Shown: one piece after another, positions 1-10,750 of the stretch
Position numbering within the stretch: position 1 is the stretch's first letter
Layout: every line of letters begins with the position of its first letter
Source: Welwitschia mirabilis
Taxonomy: Eukaryota > Gnetophyta > Gnetopsida > Welwitschiales
Assembly (NCBI GenBank): GCA_051453625.1
Contig: JBOZIK010000001.1
Location: 159,035,043 to 159,099,042, forward strand
Direction: 5' to 3'
Length of the DNA: 64,000 nt
The notes under the pieces: model-generated
Told to the model about the DNA's origin: nothing
Databases searched by the model: none
The model's input: only the letters and a program-made list of their open reading frames with translations
Made by a program: the position numbers and the translations under genes

Positions 1-239
1 TTGCTAACCTAATTCTCCTTTTTCTTACCTTTAATTTTATTTTATAGGGCATCATATTACCTTTGTAAATTTGTTTATAAGGGAAAATGATAAAATTGAT
101 ATTTTTTAAGGGATAAGGAAGAGTAAAAGGGCATATATTTTTACTCTTATGTCTATGATGCACATCAAAAGAGATTATTATCTTAAAATTTCCAACTCCC
201 CTAGAGCAACGTAAGGTAGGATAAATTAAAAATAATCAA
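1..239. other. Unassigned AT-rich sequence at the left edge
   Basis: No coding remnant, LTR end or structured repeat was recognised. It lies directly upstream of a copia gag remnant and may be the leader of that element, but no primer-binding site is visible. Confidence 0.3.
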
Positions 240-950
240 AGATATACCAAAGTTCAATGGAAAAAGATTTCATGCATGGCAGGTCAATATGCAATTATTG
301 CTAATCAATAAAGGTATATGGAAAGTAATAAGTGAAAAGTATCCTAAGTCCAAATATGCTTCTAAAGTTGATGAATGGCAAGATATAGATCACAAAGCTC
401 TTATACATATTAGTCTTAGCTTAAAAATAACTATTTTCATCATGTTAATTTATCTAAGTCTTCAAATAAGTTTTGGAATGATGTTAATAATATCTTTGAT
501 TCAAGTGGGATTAAAGTAAAACAAAACCCTTAAGCATTAATTGTGTAGCTTGAAATTGGAAGAAAATGATGATATGAATTAACATAATAATAATTTCAAA
601 TATCTATTAATGTAGCTTATAATAGTAAATGCAAAGGTTGATGATGATGCTAAAGCAAGTTTGTTTAGTAGTCTTCCTACACAATACAAGTATTCACTTT
701 GAAGAAAATTTCATGCACTCTTAGAAGCATAATTTCTACCTTACTTGATGATGATGGAAAAAAAAAGTAAGATGAGGATCAAAGAAATGCTTTAGTTGCT
801 AAACGAATTTAAAAATAAAATTTTAGAAAAGAAAAATATTATTATTGTTAAAAGAATAGACATGTAAGTATAAATTACTATCAAAGGGCTAGGGATCTTT
901 GCAATGGAAAATTTAAAAAAAAAGGCACACAAGCTCTACTTGTAAAATAA
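240..950 (+). pseudogene. Ty1/copia gag remnant (decayed)
   Basis: Gag packages retrotransposon RNA in cytoplasmic particles. From 240 the frame reads IPKFNGKRFHAWQVNMQLLL and continues into GIWKVI (310-330), the F.G.NF..W...M...L...GLW..I signature of plant copia Gag. SSLPTQY follows near 670 (the usual LL.SLP..Y block). A zinc-knuckle remnant follows at about 838-900 (YYYC, stop, KNRHVSINYYQRARDL), with one Cys position changed and a stop inside. The only open stretch is 289-519, and the rest needs frame changes. No protease, integrase or RT follows on this strand, so the copy is truncated. The copia pol fragment to its right is on the opposite strand and must be another insertion. Confidence 0.72.
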
Positions 951-1714
951 TCCATTTAATAAAATAATAAATATTAAAATTATACTAAAGAAGTTGTTAA
1001 TGAGTTCTAACATGTGTCTTAACAATCTCAAGATTATTTTTTCTAGTTATGTATCTTAGCACTCTATAGATTATTATTCCTAATTATGTGTTCTAATACT
1101 TTCTAGATCATTATTCCAAGTGAAGTTCCAAGTTTGTATCAAAATAGTTAAAGGTTGTATTTCAAGCATCTTCTAAAATGGTTTCAATAATGTAGATTTT
1201 TTTTAACTTCTAGGAGTGTGATGTAAAGTCTTAGAAGACTTCACATCATGAGGGGTCTTATGAAAAATATTTTTCAAATGAACACAAAGGGATATGTCCA
1301 TGTGTCTTTGGTTTTTTTAGGTTATTTTAATAGTTTCTTATTTTTAAGAGATTAGATCCCTCTCTTATTTATTTAATCCTCTATTCTTAGATTATACATA
1401 ATTATAAATATGTATGATGAAAATAAAGAATTTAATCTCATTAGTTTATTAGTTAATCTCTTAGAGCTCCCTCTTTCTAATGACCCTACATTTTTTACAC
1501 ATGTTGTAGAAATAGAATCCATGAATTATACATCTTACAATGATAATAAAAAATGTACTAGACATCCTATAATACTAGGTAAAATTTTACTACACATCCT
1601 TTATATTAAAATCAATAAAGTATTTTCTTAGTATCTCTAAAAGTCAAATAAAGCTTGAAATGTATAGAAAAATGAGTTGCATTAATTCATAGTTAATCTT
1701 ATCTTGGATTGAAA
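951..1714. other. Unassigned spacer between two opposed copia fragments
   Basis: AT-rich. It holds a hairpin at 1219-1248 and a 73-codon open frame (1410-1631, +) that I do not recognise. The position, just 3' of the minus-strand RNase H, is where the 3' LTR of that element should lie, but I could not fix LTR ends. Confidence 0.3.
1219..1248. repeat. 30-bp inverted repeat (hairpin)
   Basis: Arms TGATGTAAAGTCTT and AAGACTTCACATCA pair over 14 bp with one mismatch around a 2-bp loop. It could be part of an LTR or the junction of two LTR ends; neither is proven. Confidence 0.7.
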
Positions 1715-2075
1715 ATACTAAAATGTTTTTCATCAAGTGATTTATTTAAAATATTAGCTATTTATTTTATGATTAGATAATATAATGGTATAATTACTTA
1801 TTGACATATAAGTTCCTTGATTTTATGGACTCCTATATGAAAGTGTTTTTTCATACCATGGTGCACTAAATCTTTTACTATAAAAATGTTGGATTGATTA
1901 TTGATGCATAACTTAGCCTTTTTTTTATTTTGCTTTAAGTTCATTACTTCTAAAAGTTTTCTCAATCATTTCATTTATCTACATGCTTCAAATGCAGCTA
2001 TATATTCTACTTCTATAAAGGATAATGCTCTTATTCTTTGATTCTTAGATCATCAAGAAAACGATAATGCTCCTA
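1715..2075 (-). pseudogene. Copia RNase H remnant
   Basis: RNase H degrades the RNA of the RNA-DNA hybrid during reverse transcription. The minus strand reads KNQRIRALSFIEVEYIAAFE (about 2040-1980), the copia K.Q..V.LSS.EAEY.A..E block. Further on comes INNQSNIFIVKDLVHHGMKK (about 1910-1845), matching the DN.SAI...KNP..H.RTKHI block, then HFHIGVHKIKELI. At least two stops and a frame change separate these parts. The catalytic Glu of the EAEY block survives as VEY preceded by E. Order and spacing after the RT fragment fit a single element. Confidence 0.78.
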
Positions 2076-2560
2076 AAAACATAACATACTTTAATGTTAA
2101 TAAGGAATTTTTTGAGTCTGCTATAACATATAAGTTAGAGTATGCCTTTAAAATAAGTAAGAGTTTTATTTAATGTAATACTTAATCTCTTATATTTTTT
2201 AAGTAGCTCACTAATTTTATAGTAGCATTCAAATGACTAAACTTTAGTGCATGAAGATATCTAAACAAGATTCTAACTATATATAAGATATTAGGACTAG
2301 TGTTGATAACATAAATAATACTATGAACTATTCTTTTATATTTAGTTTTATTTGCTACTTGTAAGTATTCATCAATACTAATTTTAACATTATCTTCTAA
2401 AGATGTAATAGCTTCTTTAGCATTTTCCAGTTTAAATTATTAATCAAGTCTCTAATGTACTTTCTTTGAATTAAAAAGCTTTTATTTTTTCTCTACTCAA
2501 TTTATAGTTTAAGGTGGAATCTAATTAATTCCAAATCAAAAATTTTAAATACATTACTTA

Positions 2561-2773
2561 AAAAGTTTTTACATGATGTACATCTATTTCATTACTACTA
2601 GTTATCAACATGTCATCTAAATAAACCACTATGCATGTAGGTTTGTATCCATTGGATCTTATAAATAGTGTGGCATTTATATATTGATAGTTACATAGTT
2701 TAAATTCAATGGTACTTAAGTAACTAGTAAGTTTTGTGTACCATGCTCCTAGGACTTGTTTTAGCCTATACAG
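2561..2773 (-). pseudogene. Copia reverse transcriptase fragment, 71 codons without a stop
   Basis: Minus-strand codons from 2773 down to 2561 read LYRLKQVLGAWYTKLTSYLS and continue to VVYLDDMLITSS before a stop at 2560-2558. LYRLKQ..GAWY equals the copia LYGLKQAPRAWY block, and VVYLDDMLI (YLDD at 2623-2612) is the catalytic YVDD motif with Val to Leu. Both catalytic Asp residues of this motif remain. There is no start Met because this is an internal stretch of a polyprotein. The flanks decay into stops. The Gly to Arg and Pro to Leu changes in the first block show loss of constraint. Confidence 0.88.
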
Positions 2774-3889
2774 TAACTTAATTAGTATGAATACTTTTTG
2801 TTCTGTCTTTTACTTCAAAATCCTTAGCTTACATTATATATTTTTTATTTAAGATCTCTATTGAGAAAGATAGTTTTCATATCTAACTACTACATTTTTT
2901 ATTCCTTTTGAGCTTTTAAGGAAATAACAATCCTAATGGTATCCCATTCAGCTGTTTCTGTAAAAATTTCATTACAGCCTAATCAATTTCTTTGACATAT
3001 GCCTATAGGAATAAGATAAGCTTTGTATTGTTCAATGATATCATCCACTTTATACTTGTTATGGAAAAATCCATCTTTTAGGTAATACACTATGACCTCA
3101 TAAAAGATCAACTCTTATGTATCATTTTTCATAAGAGAATTATATTCATCTTTGAATGATTTAACCTAGTGATTATGCGAGATGACATCTTTGAAAGAGA
3201 TTAATACATCATAAAAGATGAGATGAATCTCATATTCATAATTCAAAGATGCATAAGAGCTTAACTTAGTTTTAGCTTTTCTCTTTATTATCAAACATCT
3301 TATAGAATAGATGCTAACCAAGTATATTATCTTTATATTTGGAAGAGATCAACATTATTTCTAGGATAATTAAATGAGTTGGTTCCAGAACCATATTTGT
3401 ATGTATGAAATACATGAAAATGCTTAATTCCTCTAGGTTATATTGTGTACAAATCATTCTAGCTAAAAGGAATTAAGAAATTAAATCTAGTGGAAACATT
3501 TTTCCCTCAATTATAAAACATTGAGTATCCAATATTTGCATAGGATGAGAATAAGGACATAGTTTAGAAGTATTAAGCTAAGAATAATGTTGTAAAGTTT
3601 CAAAAATATAAAATCATAAAGAATAATAATCATATAATATTAAATAATGTACATGTGATATCCTCTCTAACTATTAGATACTCCACAAATATACTGATGC
3701 AAGCATATACAACCAAGCGTGTCATGATGTTTACTATGAATATGAAAATAGTACTTACATTTAGACACACAAACATGGATTAGAGTAGTATAATATCCAT
3801 TTTTTTATTTTTTTTAAGTAGAAGATGTACACTTTTTAGAAACATGACTAATATGACTGTTGAGATAGGCCAGGTTACTAATAAATTTA

Positions 3890-4440
3890 TCCAACAAATA
3901 GATTTTGTAATCATTAAAGTACATCATGTGTGCCATATCAATTATGATCCAATTGACCCATTTAGTGATGCCATTCTATTGAGGCATTTTTAGGCATGTT
4001 TTTAAATGATGAGTATCTTCTAAAATAAGAAAGTTCTTAAATTGAGCTAATATGTATTTAACAACATTATTAGAATGAAAATACCTAATATTACTATTAG
4101 CTTTTTTTTCCTTGCTTCTGCTTTAAAAATCTTACAAACATTTAAAGTAAGAGATTTTGATCTCATAAAATACACTTAAGGAATATGTGAAAAATCATCT
4201 ATGAATGATATGAGGTAGTAATATCCTTAGAGTATAGGATAGGTACAAGATCACATAGATCATTATGAATGATTAGAAGAATTTAATTAGTGTATCACTT
4301 GCTTGTAAAAAAATATTGTCATGTTGCTTTACCATTATACATACTTCACATTGAGGAAAATCATGTGAAATACAAGGCAAAAGGTAATGTTTATTATTAC
4401 AAAACTTTTAAAACTCTTTTCAATGTCCCTTTAACCTAAA
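3890..4440 (-). pseudogene. Copia integrase remnant
   Basis: Integrase inserts the cDNA into the host genome. The minus strand carries CIMVKQHDNIF near 4340 (the C..C..GK.H zinc-binding end). A YFHSNNV block near 4090-4075 stands where RSDNG.EY is expected, followed by AQFKNFL and HHLKTC. PQ, stop, NG (3984-3971) corresponds to the TPQQNGVVER motif, and DMAHMM to EMAR.ML. Several stops and frame changes are present. Order relative to the RT fragment is as in Ty1/copia. Confidence 0.72.
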
Positions 4441-4640
4441 TACATTCATTTATCAATGACGAAGTACTTAGAAACAACACTGTGTAAAACTCACTGGTGA
4501 AGTAATTCCACTTCACCTAATAATTCCTTGTTTTGCATAATCTCCTCCATTGTATTAGTATAACTCTTATTAACAACATTGTGGCATATATATTGTGATT
4601 ATCATTTTTAAAATTATTTAATTAAAGATAATTTCTAATG

Positions 4641-5364
4641 TATTAGAACTATTTCAATGATTGTTTATAAGATCTAAAGACATCCATGCATATTAATTTT
4701 GACCTTCTTAACATATTTTTAAAAGTCCTATTCTTTGGTCACTTGGATTCATGCTTCTTCATGTAAGACATAGATTCAATCTTCATATTCTTATACATTT
4801 CTTTAAGGCTTAAGATTTACTTAAAGCTTGTATAGATTAATAATTCAAAATTTAAATCCTTCCATTTTATACTTATAAGTATTCTTAGATTTCTACTTGA
4901 AGGGGATATATAAGTTATTTACAAGGTATCCCTTCTAAGACTTTTAGGATGGAGTTTAGTTCCTCATATAATTAATATTAAAAAGCCTCAACATTTATGT
5001 AAATGACTTGATTTTACTAGTGAACATTTTTTATCCTTTAATTAGAAAAATTAATACAATTATTTATGAAATATTTTATGATTTATAAACATACATATTA
5101 TCAAGATGCCATTTGCTTTAGTTTTGATCTTACTTTTTTTTTTTAAACTTATAGTAGTCACTTTGCTTATATAATAATTTAGTTATTAAAATAGAAAAAA
5201 CTACTAAGAACATTAAGTTGTTAGCCTAGTAGAATAGTATATTAAAAAAAAAGTAAATTTTAGATTATGATAATTATCTTGCTTATAATTTACTAATGAT
5301 ATAGATTTTTTAGTTAAATAGATATAATCATAATAGTCTAACATATTTACAAATTAAAATAGAT
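4641..5364. other. Unassigned AT-rich sequence
   Basis: This is where gag of the minus-strand copia element would lie, but no gag signature could be read on either strand. Several A/T homopolymer runs are the only feature. Confidence 0.3.
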
Positions 5365-6070
5365 CATAGACAAGACCTTAGCATCCTATGATAACTTCAT
5401 AGGAAATAATACAGTCTTAGTTAGCATACAGATGTCATATAACAATTCTATAAGTAGCAATGTAGTCGTAGTTAGCATACTAGTATTCTATAGTTAGTTG
5501 ATAGATGATAATGTAGTCCTATTAGTATCATTGTGCCTCATAGTGATATCTCATTATTTTGTTTTTTTCTATGTAGCATATGAGGATCATCCTTTATCTT
5601 TAGAACATTTTATTGATTATTAGTTATTATAGTGGCATGCTACTTTATCTTTATATCCTTTCGTTGACTCTTAGTTAGGATACTGACATTCTTATTTATA
5701 TTTATAACTTTTTATTGACTCTTAATTATTACTTTAACATCCTATACTAATTGTTATGTCAATAGATCACTTCTATTTAGTACTTAAGTGTCTTGTACTA
5801 ATAATTGTATTAATAGATATCTTTAGTTTAGTATTATACATCTTATCTTTACTACTATATCAATATATTACTCTAGTTTATCACTTTGATGCCCTATACT
5901 AAATGTTAATAGATTACTTCTAGTTAACACTTGGATATCATATACTAATTTTTGTGTTAATAGATCATTTCAACTTAGAACTTTGATGTCTTATATTAAC
6001 TATTATATTAGTAGATCATCTTATTTTAGCATCTAGTATCCTATACTAATTGTTGATTAATCTTTAAGAT
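5365..6070. repeat. Diverged ~50-bp tandem array (minisatellite)
   Basis: About 14 head-to-tail units of 46-51 bp. The phrase cctatacta recurs with variation at 5741, 5791, 5841, 5892, 5938, 5989 and 6039, each followed by a variant of ttgt.ttaatagatca. In the left part, tagttagcatac recurs at about 5418 and 5469, and the tttattgact phrase near 5608, 5660 and 5711, keeping the same step. Units differ strongly, so the array is old. No coding potential is seen. Confidence 0.75.
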
Positions 6071-8823
6071 CATAGTAGTTAATTTTTACTTACTTGTATG
6101 ACACCCTACCTTTTCTTTACTAGTTTTTTTTTAACTTCTTCATTTATTCTTTACTATTATTACTTAATAGACATAGCAAAACCTAGGATCAAATTATACT
6201 TATTCCTTTATTAGCATTTTTATGTTTTAAGAAAAATAAAATATATTAATATCATAAATTTACTTATAATGAATTTCTATATTAATTTGGTTTAGAAATA
6301 GTAGTGATGCCATAAATTTGTGTTCTCCATTTCTTCTTAGTTCTTTGTTATATAAAAAGATATCTTGTAAATAGTTGAGGATATGTAAACTTATTATAAA
6401 ACATACATGGATACGTATAGGATAATACTTAACTAATATAATAGGAGATTCCAACACTCATTAATGGCATTCCAACTTGATATCTGACCATCCTTTAGAT
6501 ATGATTTGATTCTAATTTAAGTTTTAAAATATGAAAGAATGGTCAGGCTCAACTCCATAGACACATACCTTACCTTGATATAACCTAGTATAGTTAATAG
6601 GTGATACATGAGGTGGATGCATGCTTACAAATAACCTCCACTTTTTTGAACATTTCTGAATGGTGTAACATGATTCATTAATCCAAGCGATTTGGATATT
6701 AAATCAAAGTAAGTTCATACATGAGTAGATTAGCAGAATGATGATCAAATCCACTTCTAAAAGGATATTATTAAAAAAAAAATGTAATGTAGCCCATCTT
6801 GATAATAAAACCCATGAATGGGGATGATCATTATTAGGATTATCTTCATTTAATCATATTTGATGAATACACCACATAAATACAAGCATAAATTCTAACA
6901 AACATGGATATTTAATATATTATTTACCTAGTTATAATAATTCTAATCATCATTAGATTTATTTTATAGAAATAGTCATAAAAGAGAAAACAAGCATACT
7001 AGAACATCTCTATATTCGAGGTTACAATAATAAGAATCTAAGTAAAGAAAATATTCTTTTCTTTTATTTATTTCAATAATAATAAAAAATTCAAAATGTA
7101 TTAAATTATATCTTAATAATGTACTTAAATAAACTAATCCATACCTAAAGCTATGTTAATCCTGAAAGCATTCTTCCCTGCTCATATGACAATATCCATT
7201 ATGTAAGAAAGATAAATAAAAAAAAGTATAATTCAAGAGTGTTTATTAACATATAATTTTTATCCAAGACTCATATGACTATATTATAAGTTAAGAAAAT
7301 AAGTGATAAATCAAGGACTATTTATGTCACTTAAACTACTAAGGTGAAAACTCTTACAAGCATGCACATTCAAAGTAAGATAAAGGATAAAGGTAAAAGA
7401 GGTATTTCTCCTAACAAAATGTTATTTATAAGTAATTTAAATTAAGGATATTGACAAACATATCTTATAGACTCAAATTACTTATGTAATTTTATTTAAT
7501 AATTTTTTCATAATTTAAAACATAACTCTTTTAGGCTCTAAGAAGACATCATAATCAAAACTTAATAAGTAATTGATTATGAAGTAAAAAATAAATTATA
7601 GTAGTTTTTCATAAACTAGACTCATAATAGAATCCTTAAAAACTAATGTAAACTATCTTGGAATTCTAGAAATATTATTTATAAGGTTATCATTTAAAGT
7701 TAAAAATTGTCAAATTTTCTAAAATTACAATCCTATCGCACTACACTAAAATGACCATAATTTCAAAATACTTTGAGTTTTTAAATGATTCAAGATGTTT
7801 TGGAACTCTTATTGAATTCCCTACAAGCTAGGATTCTCAAGATTTTATATATATTGATTTTTAATTACAAAAATATAAATTAATTACTTACTATGTTTTA
7901 CATTTATTTCCTAATGTAAATTTCTTAAGAATTACTACAGATTAGAAAAATTACTTTTTTAAAATTTTCACAATCCTAAAAAAAATCTTAGACTATACCT
8001 ACTACTTAAGAAGCTATGGTGTTTTTAACCTATGCCTCTATTCTAGAAATTTAATTTTTGCTATAAAAAATATGATAAACTTTCTACAACTGGTTATAAA
8101 ATAATTTAGATTAGTAAAATAATGGATATACTAACTAATTATTTACTAAATATTTTAATTGAATTTTCTAATTCAAAGCATTATAGAACTAAAAATCAAA
8201 TCAATTAAAAAAGAACCATTTAATATGTGCCTTAGGATTACTATAAAGAAGAACTAGTGTAAAAGAGATTTTTTAGGATTAGATTTTGTTCCTTCTAAGA
8301 TGGATCTTATAAAATAAACATGAGTACCCAACTTTTTTTCTTCTTTTCTCTCTTTTTGGTTTCCTACCTTTTATAGTAAACCTCATAGTCACTTAGCTAT
8401 AAACATTCACTAGTAACCTCAATCACCAAGCATAAGAGACCTCTCATATCTCCCTACATTTTGGTGAGAGCCAATGGGAGGAAATAATATTTTATAATAT
8501 AATCACATAAAAACCATAAATAATTCCCTAATATAATAACACATTATTCTATTATAATCTTTAAAATAGATCATATGAACAACATGAGTAAATAGCTTAC
8601 TTGGAAATATTAGTAAGTCCTTGATGGTTAGACATTGAGGAATATCCAAGCTCAAGAATTCTTAGCTCCAAATAAGAATAAAGAGAGAAGAAAGAAGGAA
8701 ATGCAATTACATGAAAAATAAAAAGTATCTCCCTTCTTTATAAGAGTGGAAAGGATCTTCGTATATAGATAAACAAAAAAAAAACATAGCTCAGGATCAT
8801 AAGATTACTAATTTATCATTGAT
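6071..8823. other. Unassigned AT-rich sequence, possibly decayed LTR material
   Basis: No protein domain was recognised in any frame; the minus-strand open frame at 6260-6457 has no familiar motif. The part around 7740-7860 and the TATA-like ctttataagag near 8738 have the feel of gypsy LTR sequence, but I could not place LTR ends. Confidence 0.25.
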
Positions 8824-9250
8824 AAGTGGGATGAGTAATAAATGACATTAGAGTATAAAAAGAGATTATATTTATGATTCATTCACCTAACTAAGGTAAG
8901 CAATTTTCTTGCTTTAATTAGCAAGATTAATTACATGCATCATTTCCTCATGCTAGCTTCTTCTTAATCCTTCGTAGGCTCATAAGTAAGTTTGATTCAT
9001 AAAAGACATGCATCAAAAGAATAAATTCACAAATCTCAAAATTGTCATATGGAATAATGAAATAACTCTTTAATTCTAATGAATAAAACAATGAGTATTC
9101 TATAACATATATGCCCTTACACATCTCAAAAACATAAAGGTCATGGTAGAGTAAATCTGCTCATTATCATTATTGGTTTTAGGTAAGAGTACATGTACAT
9201 ATTCAAATTTTCATTTATTTTAAAATGCATAAAATCTATGAATCAAATAT
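8824..9250 (+). repeat. Direct repeat, copy 1 of 2 (~0.43 kb)
   Basis: Starts aagtgggatgagtaataaat and aligns along its whole length with 9729-10158, with many substitutions and few indels. Shared landmarks are ttacatgcatcattt, agcttcttcttaatcctt and taggtaagagt. The copy runs into an AT/GT microsatellite at its right end. It may be part of an LTR pair, but no PBS or polypurine tract (PPT) was seen beside it. Confidence 0.85.
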
Positions 9251-9363
9251 ACATATACATATATATGTATATATGTGTATGTATATATGTATATGTATGT
9301 ACATATATGTCTATACATGTATATATGTATATGTGTATATGTATATATATATATATATATATA
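9247..9363. repeat. Interrupted TA/TG microsatellite
   Basis: A run of tatatg, tgtata and pure TA units (pure (TA)n from about 9342). The long open frame through this region (9193-9495) is a by-product of the simple repeat. Confidence 0.9.
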
Positions 9364-9421
9364 GATATTTATAATTATGCTCTCATACATATGTATTTCC
9401 TAGTGATAAAACTGCAACTAC

Positions 9422-9423
<2 letters not shown>

Positions 9424-9482
<59 letters not shown>
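9424..9482. repeat. (TG)29 microsatellite
   Basis: Uninterrupted TG dinucleotides over 59 bases, the longest perfect simple repeat in the window. Likely length-polymorphic. Confidence 0.97.
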
Positions 9483-9486
<4 letters not shown>

Positions 9487-9628
9487 AATATATAGTAATG
9501 CTATGATTGTGTGATAATCTTTAGATATTAGCTTAGTTATATGCAAAAATAAATGAATAAGTAAATAAATAAAATAAGTCTATCATATCCCATCATTGAG
9601 CAATCATCACTATCAAATCACTATGTAA

Positions 9629-9728
9629 NNNNNNNNNNNNNNNNNNNNNNNNNNNNNNNNNNNNNNNNNNNNNNNNNNNNNNNNNNNNNNNNNNNNNNNN
9701 NNNNNNNNNNNNNNNNNNNNNNNNNNNN
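9629..9728. other. Assembly gap (100 N)
   Basis: Exactly 100 N, a conventional placeholder. The second copy of the 0.43-kb direct repeat begins at the first base after it, so the repeat probably caused the break. Confidence 0.95.
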
Positions 9729-10158
9729 AAGTGGGATGAGTAATAAATGACATTAGAGTATAAAAAGAGATTATATTTACAACTTATGCACCTAACTAGG
9801 ATGAGTAATATTCTTATTTTACTTAGCAAAGTTAATTACATGCATCATTTACTTATTCTAGCTTCTTCTTAATCCTTCATAGGCTTATAAGTAAGTTTAG
9901 TTCATTTAAGATATGCATCAAAAAAATAAACGCATAAATTTAAAAATTGTCATTTGGCATAATGAGATAAAGTCTTCAATTTTGATGAATAAAACAATAA
10001 ATATGCTATGAATTAAGTGCCTTTACATATCTTAAGAAGATAAGACTCATGGCAAAGTAAATACATTCATTTATCATTCTTGGTTCTAGGTAAGAGTCAA
10101 GGTACTTTATTACATACTCATTTATTTCATAATGCATAGAATATATCAATCATACAAC
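9729..10158 (+). repeat. Direct repeat, copy 2 of 2 (~0.43 kb)
   Basis: Diverged copy of 8824-9250 beginning directly after the gap. The divergence is far too high for two reads of the same locus, so this is a true old duplication or two members of one repeat family. Confidence 0.85.
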
Positions 10159-10650
10159 ACAAAAAAGAAAATGTTCATTCATAATATAGTGCATGTATCA
10201 CATTTACCAAGAAGTTAAATGAGTAAATAAGATGTAAAATATATTATTATGTCCTCTTGAAAGTTTCACTTTATTAGTTTTACATGTGAGTTTAATTCCT
10301 TACATAATGGAGTTATCTAGTTTTAATTGTTTGAATAGCATTTCTTATAAAAACGTTTATAACATAATTATTATCATTTCCATGATTAAGCCATATTATT
10401 TTGACAAGACCTTTAATGAAGAGTAATTCATCATTTGATTAAAAGCTTAATATGCTTAATATCCAAGTAATTAAGATTTATAGAATATTGGATAATTGTT
10501 ACTTAATTAGAGTATAACTATTAGATAATTAAACTTAACTATGAGTTAGCTAAAATTAAATCTTAGTTAACTAAACTTAATAGTTACTTAGCTATTCCTT
10601 TACTGATACAAGACTATTACTTCACTAAGTTCAAATATTCCTTTTTTCTG
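10159..10650. other. Unassigned AT-rich sequence
   Basis: No recognisable domain or structure. The stretch 10,430-10,610 is rich in ttaa/aacttaa words (ttagttaactaaacttaat) but without a fixed period. Confidence 0.3.
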
Positions 10651-10750
10651 NNNNNNNNNNNNNNNNNNNNNNNNNNNNNNNNNNNNNNNNNNNNNNNNNN
10701 NNNNNNNNNNNNNNNNNNNNNNNNNNNNNNNNNNNNNNNNNNNNNNNNNN
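10651..10750. other. Assembly gap (100 N)
   Basis: Exactly 100 N. The flanks share no obvious overlap and match no other element here, so its true length cannot be judged. Confidence 0.95.

Larger units (their letters stand above)
1715..4640 (-). mobile_element. Ty1/copia pol fragment (INT-RT-RNase H), minus strand, decayed
   Basis: Reading the minus strand from right to left, the order is pre-integrase/zinc region (about 4640-4300), integrase core (about 4300-3890), reverse transcriptase (2773-2561) and RNase H (about 2075-1715). This order (INT before RT) is diagnostic of Ty1/copia rather than Ty3/gypsy. All parts are broken except a 71-codon RT stretch. The gag and 5' LTR expected to the right of 4640 were not identified; a ~50-bp tandem array lies there instead. 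No LTR pair or target-site duplication was found, so the outer limits are only those of recognisable coding sequence. Confidence 0.8.

Noticed and set aside
9193-9495. 100-codon open frame (+) with Tyr/Ile and Cys/Val repeats
   Set aside because: It is a translation of TA/TG microsatellites; no gene.
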